A DNA stretch of 64,000 bases from Candidatus Aminicenantes bacterium JdFR-78 (lineage in GTDB: Bacteria; Acidobacteriota; Aminicenantia; JdFR-78): contig MTON01000005.1 in assembly GCA_002010665.1 (NCBI GenBank), positions 106,264 to 170,263 of the forward strand, in the 5' to 3' direction. Positions 8,722 to 18,181 of this stretch are shown one piece after another (the stretch's first letter is position 1; each line of letters starts with the position of its first letter). The notes under the pieces were generated by a model. It made no database searches, was not told the origin of the DNA, and saw only the letters and a list, made by a program, of their open reading frames with translations. Made by a program: the position numbers and the translations under genes.

Positions 8722-11042
8722 TTTTTAATTTTCTTTTTACTCGAATTTATTTTTTCAAATTCAAATCCAGGGTACTCAACCCTTAGATGATGAGCCCTGC
8801 TCAGGGTCTGGACAAAAGAGGAAGCGACAAGCATCAATTCCTTTAAAGTTATATTGGATTCATCCAGCTGTCCATCAACCAGATAATTGTCAAAAATGCT
8901 CTTAACCACCTTTTTGAAATTTTCAGGAGTAGGATTTTTCAGACTCCTTGATGCTGCCTCAACAGAGTCAGCAAGCATAATCAGCGAGGCTTCCTTGGAT
9001 TTGGGCTTTGGACCTGGATAACGATAAATTTCCTCTCCCATCTTTTCAGCCTCAGAACCATATGTTTCCTTTGCCTTATGATAAAAATATCGCATCAATG
9101 AAGTTCCATGATGCTGTTGAATAACTTCTTTTATTTTTGAAGGGAGCTTGAGTTTATTTGCCAATTCAATCCCATCTTTTACATGATTGATTATGATTAA
9201 AGCACTCATTCGCGGTGTTAATTCCTTGTGAAGGTTTGGATTTGAAGTTTGATTTTCTATATAATATTCGGGTCTCTTTAGTTTTCCTATATCATGATAA
9301 AGTGCAGCAGTCCGGATTAAAAGAGGATTTAATTTAAGAATATTCGCAGCTTCCTCTGCAAGAGAGGCAACCATAAGCGAATGATGATATGTTCCTGGAG
9401 CCTCCAAAGCCATTTGGCGAAATATAGGTAAATCGAGATTACACAATTCTAATAGCTTTACATCAGTTACTATACCATAAATATATTCAAATAAAGGAAA
9501 AAAAGATGTTGCAAGAATTGAGGCAAATATTGCACCAAGAGAACTCATTAATAACTCTCCAAGGAATAAACTACTCAGTTCAAATTTGCCTCCAATTAGG
9601 CTCAGGGAAGTTATAATAAACAAATTCACTGGAGTTATTACAAATACTCCTGCTTTAAAGAAGGAAGCTTTTTTCTTTGATTGGTAATACTTAATTCCAT
9701 AAATTCCCGCCAGACAGCTGATGAAGCTAAAAATTGCAAGCTCAAAATTCCCCTTATATAAATAACCAACAACAATGGCATTAAGGATTGAAAACAAAAT
9801 AGCTAATTGAGGGTTAGTAAGAAAAGCGAATAACAAAGCACCAAGGGCGTAAGGGAGAATAAATCTATAAGTTTCCACGATATTAAAAGGAGAGAAACTT
9901 GTATTCTGGCTTATTAAATTGGTCAGAAAAATAAAGAATTTGTAAAAAATCACACTTAGAACTAGTATAGGACCAAACATTAAAAATCTACTGACCAATT
10001 CATTTATGTTCAGCGTAGATTTTACATAAAACCATAGAGCTATGAATAAAAAGCTTAATTGAAGGAATATGCCTGTTAAATTTATCAACCAGCTTGGTTC
10101 TCTTCTTAAATTTAAATTTACAGCCTTTATTAATTTAACTGTTTCTGGTGATGCTTCATCCCCTTTTCTTATAATTATTTTTCCCTTTTTCAAATTATAA
10201 TAAACAGGCTCAGCGGATGATGCAGCCAGACTTTTTCGGGCTTCAGTTTCTGCTCTGTCGTATCTAACATTTGGGATGAGAAAAAGATTAGCAAGCGTTT
10301 TCAATAACTTCTTTTCCTCTTCTGTAATACTTAAATTTTCAACCTCTGTATTGATCTTATTTTTTGCCTCTTCAAGATCAAGGATGTCATTTATTTTAAT
10401 ATTTTTTTCTCTATTTTTTTCAAAAACAAGTGTCAATCCTTTTTCTTTTTCTCCATGAGTGAGAAGTTCTTTATTTAAAACAACACCTGTTAAATAGACT
10501 TTTTTTATAATTTCAATTAATGTTTCCTCTATCGAGGGGTCAAATTTAAGACGGATTAATATTTTAATTTCATCTAAAGGTAAATCAATTTTGAAATTTT
10601 CCTGCAGAATTTTTCCCACTTCTTGAGGTTTTTCACTGTTTTTTATAATTTTTTCTCTTCCATATTGAAACAAATTTCTTATATCATTTATGGTGTTCTT
10701 GAGAACAGATGAGTCGAAATAATATATTGGAAGAACAGATTCTATCGCCTCCTTTCTTCTCCTCTCTGTGCCTTCTTTGTCCTGTATAGTCATATTAATT
10801 GGAGCTGTTATATCGCGAGGTGCTATTTCTCCAACTTTTAGTTCAGGGAGAGCGCGAGTTGGCAAATATGTCAGAAGATAACTTAGAGCCAGAATACTTG
10901 TAAAGGTGACTATAATTACAAGAGAAATCTGTTTGCGACTCAAACCTTTAGAGGGCTTTTGGGTTGTTTCTTTTTGGGGAGAGCGAAGGTGAATTTTAAA
11001 GAGTTTTATATTGGTAAGGTTTTTGAAGGAGAGAAAACTCAT
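8718..11042 (-). CDS. pgpH: Cyclic-di-AMP phosphodiesterase of the 7TM-HD (PgpH) family
   Basis: 774 residues: one N-terminal membrane segment near 40-60, an extracytoplasmic 7TMR-HDED domain to about 310, a cluster of about seven hydrophobic helices around 315-520, and a cytoplasmic HD domain. HD ligands are visible in TYHHSLMVA, ALYHDIGK, IINHVKDG and QQHHGT. This family hydrolyses the signal c-di-AMP to pApA. It lies between phoH and ybeY, overlapping both by 4 bases, the standard position. Presence of a c-di-AMP hydrolase implies a diadenylate cyclase elsewhere in the genome. Confidence 0.93.
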   Translation of the reverse strand: MSFLSFKNLTNIKLFKIHLRSPQKETTQKPSKGLSRKQISLVIIVTFTSILALSYLLTYLPTRALPELKVGEIAPRDITAPINMTIQDKEGTERRRKEAIESVLPIYYFDSSVLKNTINDIRNLFQYGREKIIKNSEKPQEVGKILQENFKIDLPLDEIKILIRLKFDPSIEETLIEIIKKVYLTGVVLNKELLTHGEKEKGLTLVFEKNREKNIKINDILDLEEAKNKINTEVENLSITEEEKKLLKTLANLFLIPNVRYDRAETEARKSLAASSAEPVYYNLKKGKIIIRKGDEASPETVKLIKAVNLNLRREPSWLINLTGIFLQLSFLFIALWFYVKSTLNINELVSRFLMFGPILVLSVIFYKFFIFLTNLISQNTSFSPFNIVETYRFILPYALGALLFAFLTNPQLAILFSILNAIVVGYLYKGNFELAIFSFISCLAGIYGIKYYQSKKKASFFKAGVFVITPVNLFIITSLSLIGGKFELSSLFLGELLMSSLGAIFASILATSFFPLFEYIYGIVTDVKLLELCNLDLPIFRQMALEAPGTYHHSLMVASLAEEAANILKLNPLLIRTAALYHDIGKLKRPEYYIENQTSNPNLHKELTPRMSALIIINHVKDGIELANKLKLPSKIKEVIQQHHGTSLMRYFYHKAKETYGSEAEKMGEEIYRYPGPKPKSKEASLIMLADSVEAASRSLKNPTPENFKKVVKSIFDNYLVDGQLDESNITLKELMLVASSFVQTLSRAHHLRVEYPGFEFEKINSSKKKIKK

Positions 11043-12019
11043 TTTTTAACTGAAGGAGGGAGAGATGTTTTTTTTGTAGGTTTTTCCTTTATTCTATCGT
11101 ATGCTTGAATAATTTTTTGAACAAGGGGGTGACGAACTACATCCTTTTCATTGAAATAAACAAAAGCAATTCCCTCTATGTCTGAAAGTAATTGAATAGC
11201 CTGAAGAACTCCAGATTTTTTAGGTTGAGGGAGATCGATTTGAGTAATGTCTGCAGTTACTACTGCCTTTGAATTAAATCCTATTCGAGTTAAAAACATC
11301 TTCATTTGTTCCTGAGTAGTATTCTGCGCTTCATCAAGAATTATGAAAGCATCGTTTAAGGTTCTTCCCCTCATATAAGCAAGCGGAGCTATTTCAATTA
11401 TTCCCCTTTCAATAAGTCTCGTTGCAATTTCAGTATCAGAGAGATCAAAGAGAGCATCATATAAAGGTCTTAGATATGGATTTACCTTCTGATAGATATC
11501 TCCTGGCAGAAATCCAAGTTTTTCTCCAGCCTCAACTGCTGGTCGGGTTAAGATGATTCTTGTGACTTCTTTATTATTAAGTGCATTTAATGCAAGAGCC
11601 ATTGCTAGATAGGTCTTTCCTGTACCAGCAGGACCAATCCCAAATACTAAATCATATTTTTTAATTGCCTGAATATAATACTGCTGATTTATACTCTTTG
11701 GTTTTACAGATTTACGAGTCAAATGAAGTGTGGAAAGAGGGAAGAAATTCCTTAAATCGCGAGAACTATCTTCTTTCAGCAGATCCAAAGCAATATGAAA
11801 ATCGTCCTCTTTCAATGAATACCCTTCATTAATCAATTCCATGATTTTGTCAAAGTAGACCTTAGCAAATTCCACATTCTTATCAGGACCATCTATAAAG
11901 ACCTTATCTCCTCTAATAACCAAATTAACCTTTAACTTTTTCTCTATTTTTCTTAAATTGCGGTCAAGAACACCAAAAAGAGCATGATTTGTTGGATACG
12001 ATTCTAAGATTTTTTCCAT
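11039..12019 (-). CDS. phoH: PhoH-like ATPase (PhoL/YbeZ)
   Basis: 326 residues. A small N-terminal KH-like segment (about 25-70) precedes the P-loop ATPase with Walker A GPAGTGKT at 129-136 and Walker B FIILDEAQN, matching superfamily-1-like PhoH proteins. In bacteria it is genetically tied to ybeY and is thought to act on RNA during ribosome maturation or stress. First gene of a five-gene operon; a consensus-like promoter is present upstream, and the ribosome-binding site is weak. Confidence 0.95.
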   Translation of the reverse strand: MEKILESYPTNHALFGVLDRNLRKIEKKLKVNLVIRGDKVFIDGPDKNVEFAKVYFDKIMELINEGYSLKEDDFHIALDLLKEDSSRDLRNFFPLSTLHLTRKSVKPKSINQQYYIQAIKKYDLVFGIGPAGTGKTYLAMALALNALNNKEVTRIILTRPAVEAGEKLGFLPGDIYQKVNPYLRPLYDALFDLSDTEIATRLIERGIIEIAPLAYMRGRTLNDAFIILDEAQNTTQEQMKMFLTRIGFNSKAVVTADITQIDLPQPKKSGVLQAIQLLSDIEGIAFVYFNEKDVVRHPLVQKIIQAYDRIKEKPTKKTSLPPSVKK

Positions 12020-12058
12020 TTTTTATTTATTAAGGATACGGTACATCTTCTGTTAGAA

Positions 12059-12087
12059 AAATTAACATTTTTTAATACCATTGTCAA
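12059..12087 (-). promoter_or_regulatory. Predicted sigma70-type promoter of the phoH-era operon
   Basis: Minus strand TTGACA (12082-12087), 17-base spacer, TAATTT (12059-12064), about 40 bases before the phoH ATG. Confidence 0.6.
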
Positions 12088-12107
12088 GTTATTATAAATT
12101 CTTCAAT

Positions 12108-12770
12108 TTAACTTATTTTTAGGTATCTCAGAGCCAATGAGATTAACCAAATTGGAAACACAATAACACCGCCCAATCCAGCCGCAATATCTATCATCGG
12201 ACCAATATGTGTAAGTGTTCCTATAAAAACAAACTGCAAAACAATACCACCAAACATGCCAATATAAGCTATTGATACAGGTAAAAATTTAGAGCGAATA
12301 ATCAAATAATTCCAATAAAAAATATGAATACCAACGAGAGTAAAAGCAATTCCATAAGGTTCAAGTCGGTCAATTCCCTGTTGCAGTATAAAAGCCTTTA
12401 GTGTTTTTCCATAAAAGTTGAATTCTCCTGCAATACGGATGGCATTGTAATGCATTCTTGAAAAATCTAAAGCAATTAAAGCAAGCCCTAAAAGTGCCCA
12501 AATACGGGTTATTTTAAATAAAAATGAATTTGTCTCTTCAATCCGAGCACAAAGAACAATGCCCATAAAGAGTAGGCATGCGACAATAAATGCCCCGTAA
12601 TGAATATGGAATGCTGTTGCATTTTTTGATAATGAAATGAAGAAATCAGAAGTTATACCGCGAGCAAAATGCAATTGTTCGGGTGGCATTAGGAAATGGG
12701 TTATGCCTGTTATTATAAAACCTATTGCACTCAAAAAAGAAAATAATCCAAGAATTTTATTATTTTCCAT
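12108..12770 (-). CDS. Multi-pass membrane protein of unknown function
   Basis: 220 residues with about six to seven hydrophobic segments (starting near 8-28, 58-75, 88-105, 138-155, 165-185, 195-213). Histidines and an ITHFLMPPEQ stretch lie in the first loop. I do not recognise a family; a loose DUF4386-like appearance is possible. It follows the S46 peptidase gene by 45 bases on the same strand and could share its transcript. No enzymatic motif is evident. Confidence 0.75.
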   Translation of the reverse strand: MENNKILGLFSFLSAIGFIITGITHFLMPPEQLHFARGITSDFFISLSKNATAFHIHYGAFIVACLLFMGIVLCARIEETNSFLFKITRIWALLGLALIALDFSRMHYNAIRIAGEFNFYGKTLKAFILQQGIDRLEPYGIAFTLVGIHIFYWNYLIIRSKFLPVSIAYIGMFGGIVLQFVFIGTLTHIGPMIDIAAGLGGVIVFPIWLISLALRYLKIS

Positions 12771-12815
12771 AAAAACTCCTTTTTATTTAAATGTTATATT
12801 CAACTCTACAAATAT

Positions 12816-14990
12816 TTACTCGACTATTGTGAGTTCTCTTAAGACATTAAAAGCTTTGTCAATCTTTTCTGCTATGAATAAAACGTATCGAATATCAACA
12901 TTTATGCTTCGAGTTAATTTGGGATCAAAGTAATAATCGCTATACATTGCTTCATAATTTCCATCAAAAAGAAGTCCAATTAGTTCTCCCTTTCCATTTA
13001 GAACTGGGCTTCCAGAATTTCCGCCAGTGCTATCATTAGTTGTCAGGAAATTAACAGGGATATCGTTTATATATTTATCAATATAAACTCCGAAATCTTT
13101 GTTCTTATAAGCTTCAAGAAGTTTTTTAGGGCAATCAAAAGGTTCTTTTCCTGTGTGTTTTTCTACCACGCCTGTTAGAGAAGTTATATAATGATATTTT
13201 ACAGCATCTCTTGGAGAATAGCCCTTTACTTGTCCAAAATTGAGTCTTAAGGTTCCATTCGCATCTGGATAAAGTGGAATCTTTTTCCAAGTCTCAAGTC
13301 CTTCGATGTACACAGGCATTAATCTTGACAAGGCTCCAGAGAATTCTTTATCTTTCCTGTTAAGAAATTCTCTTTCTTTTTCAAGCTCGTTTGCGAACTC
13401 AATGAATGGATCTTTAAGTTTCAGTAATTCATCTCTACTCAATTCAAGCATTTTAAGTCTTTCCTCAACCGACATAAGTTTTGTCTTGCTATAGAGTTCA
13501 TCTAAAAATTCAGCTAAAGCTTCTTCCTTTGATTTTTTACCTCTTTTTTCTAATATCTTTTCAAGTGCTTCAATTTTCTGTTCTGAAGGTAATTCTAAAG
13601 CTCTTTTCAAGAAGTATTCGAGCATTTTTTTGTCAGCTTCAGGGACAAGACTTCTCTGTGCTACTTTCATACGCAATTTAATTCTTTCATAATCTCTTTC
13701 CTGATAGCCAGGCTCTCTGTCAATATCTTTTTTCTGTTTTTCAATAGACCATTTATTTATTCTCAGGGCAAAGCTAAGCATTTGACTTCCGAAGGTCATC
13801 CATCTTATAAATGTGCTTTTTTTTCTAATATTTTCGTATTTTTTATAAATTTCTTTTAATTCTGAGAATACTGGGCCATATTTATTCTCAAATTCAGGAT
13901 TGCTCTTTAAAAATTCAAGAAATGCTTTCTCCTCTTCTTTCTTTTTCTCCACAAGTTTTGTCTTTATTAAACCTTCCAGCATACCCTGATTATTTTTTAG
14001 AACATTGTTTAAAGCCTTAATAAGGAAGGAGAGCTTCACAGCAGCAGTTTTATCCTTTTTAGAAAAATCTTCCAGAATTCTGATCATGTCGGATGCGGTT
14101 TTAATCTGGAAGGGGTATCGAAAATCTTGGTCGTATTTTAGAGCAAAGGAGGTGAGCCTTCGATAGGTTCTCCCTGGAAAACCCATTATCATTGTAAAGT
14201 CGCCTTCTTTTATTCCCTTTCTGGAGATCTTAAAGTAAACCTTTGGATGATAAGGAACATTTTTCTTGGAATATTCTGCTGGTTTACCATCCGGTCCAAT
14301 ATATGCTCTTAGAAAGGCGAAATCTCCTGTGTGTCTTGGCCACATCCAATTATCAATATCACCTCCATATTCACCAATTGAGCGAGAAGGAACATATACA
14401 ATTCTGACATCTTTGATTTTTAAGTATTTAAAAAGATAATATTGTTTCCCATAATTCATTGAAGCAATTCTACATTCAACATCTCCTCCCTTTTCCTCCC
14501 TCTTTATAATTTCCTTTATTTTCCTTTCAATTGCCTGATATCGCTCAAAATCACTCATTCCTTTCTTGACAGCTGATAAAACTTCGTCTGTCACGTCCTT
14601 CATTGAGAGAAAAACATATGCCTGATACCCAGGAGCTGGGACTTCTTCCTCCATGGTTCGAGCCAAAAAACCTTCCTCAATATAATTTTTTTCAGGAGTG
14701 CTGATTCTCTGTACCGCACCAAATGCTACATGATGGTTAGTTATTATTAATCCATTTGGAGAAACAAAGGATGCAGTTGCTCCCATATTAATTACTGCAT
14801 TTGCTAAGCCTGTTCTTTCAGGATTGTAAATTTCATCTAGGGACACTTCCAGTCCCATTTTTTTCATTTTCATGAATAGGTTTTTATCAATTTGATCCAG
14901 AAGATACATTCCTTCATCAGCTCTTAAAAGAAAGCAGAAGGAAAAGATAAAAATTATAATTAGCAAAATTACACTTTTTCTGAATTTCAT
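12816..14990 (-). CDS. S46 family dipeptidyl-peptidase (DPP7/DPP11-like), exported
   Basis: 724 residues with a Sec signal peptide (residues 1-24). The chymotrypsin-like fold has its His motif TNHHVAFG near residue 86, the family signature GGDIDNWMWPRHTGDF, and the Ser motif GGNSGSP near the C terminus; a helical domain lies between. S46 enzymes remove dipeptides from peptide N termini in the periplasm. In DPP11 an Arg 18 residues after the catalytic Ser sets acidic P1 preference, while DPP7 has Gly; here the sequence LFDGN places Gly at that spacing, suggesting broad DPP7-like specificity. The next gene upstream encodes an oligopeptide-binding lipoprotein, a plausible functional partner. Confidence 0.93.
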   Translation of the reverse strand: MKFRKSVILLIIIFIFSFCFLLRADEGMYLLDQIDKNLFMKMKKMGLEVSLDEIYNPERTGLANAVINMGATASFVSPNGLIITNHHVAFGAVQRISTPEKNYIEEGFLARTMEEEVPAPGYQAYVFLSMKDVTDEVLSAVKKGMSDFERYQAIERKIKEIIKREEKGGDVECRIASMNYGKQYYLFKYLKIKDVRIVYVPSRSIGEYGGDIDNWMWPRHTGDFAFLRAYIGPDGKPAEYSKKNVPYHPKVYFKISRKGIKEGDFTMIMGFPGRTYRRLTSFALKYDQDFRYPFQIKTASDMIRILEDFSKKDKTAAVKLSFLIKALNNVLKNNQGMLEGLIKTKLVEKKKEEEKAFLEFLKSNPEFENKYGPVFSELKEIYKKYENIRKKSTFIRWMTFGSQMLSFALRINKWSIEKQKKDIDREPGYQERDYERIKLRMKVAQRSLVPEADKKMLEYFLKRALELPSEQKIEALEKILEKRGKKSKEEALAEFLDELYSKTKLMSVEERLKMLELSRDELLKLKDPFIEFANELEKEREFLNRKDKEFSGALSRLMPVYIEGLETWKKIPLYPDANGTLRLNFGQVKGYSPRDAVKYHYITSLTGVVEKHTGKEPFDCPKKLLEAYKNKDFGVYIDKYINDIPVNFLTTNDSTGGNSGSPVLNGKGELIGLLFDGNYEAMYSDYYFDPKLTRSINVDIRYVLFIAEKIDKAFNVLRELTIVE

Positions 14991-15013
14991 TTTTTTCCTC
15001 CTTTTAAAGAAAA

Positions 15014-16513
15014 TTATTTTTCAATCCATACATTTTTTAAAAAGGTAAAATCACCCGCTGGATAAAGTTTTACTCCCTGAACCTTTTTATTCATTATGGC
15101 TATATTATCACCGTAGAAAAGAGAAATGTATGGCAAATCCTCTGCTATAATTTTCTGAATTTGGGAATACAATTTCTTTCTTTCATTAATATCATAAGTA
15201 GTTCTCGCTCTCTCTATCAACTTATCTATGATTGGATTGTTATATCCAACTCGATTAGCACCTTTTGGAGGAAGGTTTCTAGAATGAAAAAGGTTATAAA
15301 AAATATCAGGGTCTGAAACGCCTATCCACCTCAATGAATAAATCTGAAAATTTCCCTTAATTATATCTGAATAGAAAGTGGCAAATTCATAGGATTTAAT
15401 TTCAACATCAATCCCTACTTTTCTGAGATTATCCTTTATAATTAATCCCAATTGCCGGCCAAATGATGAATTTGATGTTTTATAAACAATTTTGAATCTC
15501 GGTTTTCTTCCTCTCTGGGGATATCCAGCCTCATCAAGTAATTTCTTTGCTTTCTCCGGATTATATTCATATTCCTTTAAATTTCCCTCATACGCCCAAT
15601 TATTTGGTGAAAGAACACTGTTTGCAGGTCTTGCAAATCCTCTCATGATATTTGAAATTATTTCTTTCCTGTTTATGGCATGAGCTATTGCCTGACGAAC
15701 TTTTTTATTCTTTAGAACAGGATCCCTTAAATTTATCCCGAGATAGTAATAAGTGGTGCCTGGTGCTGTCAGAATTTTTAATTTTTTATCCTTTGAAAGA
15801 AACCGAATTAAGTCAGGAGGAAGAACATTAAGTCCCAGATCAACTGAGCCCTTTTTCAGTTCTAGTGCTCTTGTCATAGCATCAGGTATTATTCTTATAA
15901 TTAATCTATCAATCTTTGGTTTTCCTTCAAAATAATCTGGGAATGCTTCTAAAACAATTTTCTCAGAATCTAGAGATATAAATTTAAAAGGACCTGTCCC
16001 AATGGGTTTTTTATGGAAATCCTCTCCAGCTCCCTTGGGGACTATTCCTACTGTAAGATTGATGAGAAAGGACGAATAGGGGGTTTTTAAAACAAATTTA
16101 ACTGTCCATTTATCTATTATCTCGACTTTCTCAAGCAAATTAAATGCCTGCTTTCTCAATGAAATGAAATTTTCATCCAAAAAACTCTGGAAAGTGTATT
16201 TAACATCTTCTGAGTCAAGAACTTTTCCATTATGGAATTTGATTCCTCTTTTGAGGTGAAAAATAAATGTTCTGTCGTTTATTCTTTCCCATTTTTCTGC
16301 AAGCAATGGCTTAAGCTCATCTCTTTCATTTCTTACTAAAAGCCCACTGAATATAATTTGATGTAATCTTTGTGAAGCAGAATCAGTTCCTACTCTTGGG
16401 TCAAGGTTGGTTGGTTGATTTTCAATTGTAATCACAAGGGTGGATATTTTATTCTGTGATATTGAACATGCGAGTAAAAGAATTAGAGTTAAAAAAGTGA
16501 AATATTTTTTCAT
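15014..16513 (-). CDS. ABC transporter solute-binding lipoprotein, family 5 (peptide/nickel type)
   Basis: 499 residues beginning with a lipoprotein signal (lipobox LLAC, Cys near 16). SBP_bac_5 hallmarks include PTNLDPRVGTDSA, the KWERINDRTFIFHLKRGIKFHNG stretch, and YPQRGRKPRFKIVYKT. It should capture oligopeptides or similar ligands outside the inner membrane. No permease or ATPase genes are adjacent, so it is an orphan here. Its start overlaps the CNT transporter stop by ATGA, an unusual partner. Confidence 0.92.
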   Translation of the reverse strand: MKKYFTFLTLILLLACSISQNKISTLVITIENQPTNLDPRVGTDSASQRLHQIIFSGLLVRNERDELKPLLAEKWERINDRTFIFHLKRGIKFHNGKVLDSEDVKYTFQSFLDENFISLRKQAFNLLEKVEIIDKWTVKFVLKTPYSSFLINLTVGIVPKGAGEDFHKKPIGTGPFKFISLDSEKIVLEAFPDYFEGKPKIDRLIIRIIPDAMTRALELKKGSVDLGLNVLPPDLIRFLSKDKKLKILTAPGTTYYYLGINLRDPVLKNKKVRQAIAHAINRKEIISNIMRGFARPANSVLSPNNWAYEGNLKEYEYNPEKAKKLLDEAGYPQRGRKPRFKIVYKTSNSSFGRQLGLIIKDNLRKVGIDVEIKSYEFATFYSDIIKGNFQIYSLRWIGVSDPDIFYNLFHSRNLPPKGANRVGYNNPIIDKLIERARTTYDINERKKLYSQIQKIIAEDLPYISLFYGDNIAIMNKKVQGVKLYPAGDFTFLKNVWIEK

Positions 16514-17820
16514 TTACCCAGAAGTATGGAACTATGGCTAAAAAAAGTTCCAGCAACTGCCGCAGTCATTAAACAGGCTAAGGTTGCAGCTAAAAGAGCT
16601 CGAAAACCGAGACGGGAGAGATCCCTCGTTCTTTTTGGAGCAAGGGCAGAAATACCTCCTACAAAAATGGCAAGCGAAGCTATATGGGCAAATCCACACA
16701 ATGCATAAGTGGTTATTACAATGGATCTTGGATTATGAATTGCTCCTTGAGCCAATAACTGGGCAAGGCTCTGGTAGGATTGGACCTCTGTTGCAACAGT
16801 CCTTTCTCCAATTACACGAGCTATCTGAATTGCATCTGAAGGAGGAACACCAATAATTAAAGTAAAAGGATAAAATATATAGCCGAGGAGCCCTCTCAAA
16901 GACCAGTCGATTTTAAGTCCAAGCCATGAATTCAGTTGGCCACCAAATACACCTAAAATTAAGTCGATCAGAGCAACAATTCCTAAGAAAGCAAGAAGAA
17001 GGGTTGCAATTCCAACAACAAGCCTGGTTCCACTATTAGCTCCGTTTATTATTGCCTCTATTAAATTACCTTCTCTTTCATAATAGGGTTTAATATCTTC
17101 ACCAAGAGTTGTTGGAGTTTCTGTTTCAGGATAGATAAGCTTTGACATAACAATACAGGCAGGAGCAGATAGAACTGATGCTGATACTAAGTGACCTGCA
17201 ATTGTTGGAAAGTCTTTCTGAAGTATAAAGACATAAAGAGCCATAACACTTGATGCAATTGTTCCCATTCCTGCTGTAAGAATTGTGCATAATTCAGATT
17301 TGGTCATTTCATTCAAATGAGGCTTAATTGTTAATGCAGATTCAATTCCTACAAATATATTGCTTGATACACACAGGGATTCTGCCCCTGATATGCGCAT
17401 AAGTTTTGTAAAGACATAGGAAAAAATTCTAATTAAAAAGGGCATTACTTTTAAATAATAAAGGGCGCCAACAAGGGATGCGAAAAAAATGACTGTAGGT
17501 AAAGCCTGAAAAGCTAAGAAAAATCCAAGAGAGGTTTCACCAGCTTCATTTGTGGTACCAGGGGGAAGGGCTAATCTTCCGAATAGAAATTTTGTTCCCG
17601 CTGTTGCGCAATCAAGAACTTTTACAACAATATTATTAATAGCTAAAAATATTTTAGTTCCTGCTGGAACAGTGAATATAAACAGAGCAAAAAGCAATTG
17701 AAGACCAACTCCCCATATTATTACTTTCCAATTTATAATCCTTCTATTTGCTGATAAAAGCCATGCAAAAGCCATGAGCACGAAAATTCCTGCAAAACTT
17801 ACCAGATTATACAATTCCAT
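16510..17820 (-). CDS. Concentrative nucleoside transporter (NupC/CNT family)
   Basis: 436 residues with about ten membrane segments. CNT motifs include the re-entrant GMGTIASSVMALYV region, the GVPPSDAIQIARVIGERTVATE segment (counterpart of GVP..D......G.k...NE) and the C-terminal ALCGFAHIASLAIFVGGI. CNT carriers import nucleosides with Na+ or H+. The GGAGG ribosome-binding site sits in a short perfect inverted repeat. The downstream SBP gene overlaps by 4 bases. Confidence 0.9.
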   Translation of the reverse strand: MELYNLVSFAGIFVLMAFAWLLSANRRIINWKVIIWGVGLQLLFALFIFTVPAGTKIFLAINNIVVKVLDCATAGTKFLFGRLALPPGTTNEAGETSLGFFLAFQALPTVIFFASLVGALYYLKVMPFLIRIFSYVFTKLMRISGAESLCVSSNIFVGIESALTIKPHLNEMTKSELCTILTAGMGTIASSVMALYVFILQKDFPTIAGHLVSASVLSAPACIVMSKLIYPETETPTTLGEDIKPYYEREGNLIEAIINGANSGTRLVVGIATLLLAFLGIVALIDLILGVFGGQLNSWLGLKIDWSLRGLLGYIFYPFTLIIGVPPSDAIQIARVIGERTVATEVQSYQSLAQLLAQGAIHNPRSIVITTYALCGFAHIASLAIFVGGISALAPKRTRDLSRLGFRALLAATLACLMTAAVAGTFFSHSSILLGK

Positions 17821-17821
17821 T

Positions 17822-17837
17822 CTTAACCTCCGTTAAG
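17822..17837 (-). promoter_or_regulatory. Inverted repeat enclosing the CNT ribosome-binding site
   Basis: On the minus strand CTTAAC-GGAG-GTTAAG forms a perfect 6-base-pair hairpin whose tetraloop is the Shine-Dalgarno core, ending 1 base before ATG. It may modulate initiation of the transporter; only the sequence symmetry is seen. Confidence 0.35.
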
Positions 17838-17887
17838 AGGCTAAAATTAAAATTCAATTTTCAAAGCACAAATGCCGAAATTTTAAA

Positions 17888-18181
17888 TTAAATTTTTGAT
17901 ATTTGAATTCTATAATCTAGAGATTTTTCATCTATAGCTGAAACACCTTTTATGAGGAAAACTTTATTTCTTTTCTTTTCCCCTTTAATAATTTTTATTT
18001 TCGACTTAGGAATTTTCAGAAATCTGGAAAGGAGTGCAATTGCCTCCTGGTTGGCTAATCCTTTTTCTGGTTTTGAGACAACTTTTAATTTAAGACTCTT
18101 CGGAGAGAGGATTTCAATTGTTTGTTTTTTTGAGCCTGGTATAACTTTTACCTCCAAAAGAATTCCTTTCTCGTTGTTCAT
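17888..18181 (-). CDS. yggU: DUF167/YggU family protein
   Basis: 97 residues, normal length for YggU. The core VKVIPGSKKQTIE...LKLKVVSKPEKGLANQEAI...LSRFLKIPKSKIKIIKGEKKRNKVFLIKG matches the small DUF167 alpha/beta fold. Biochemical role unknown; genomically tied to YggT and YggS. Overlaps divIVA stop by 4 bases. About 66 bases then separate it from the CNT gene. Confidence 0.9.
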   Translation of the reverse strand: MNNEKGILLEVKVIPGSKKQTIEILSPKSLKLKVVSKPEKGLANQEAIALLSRFLKIPKSKIKIIKGEKKRNKVFLIKGVSAIDEKSLDYRIQISKI

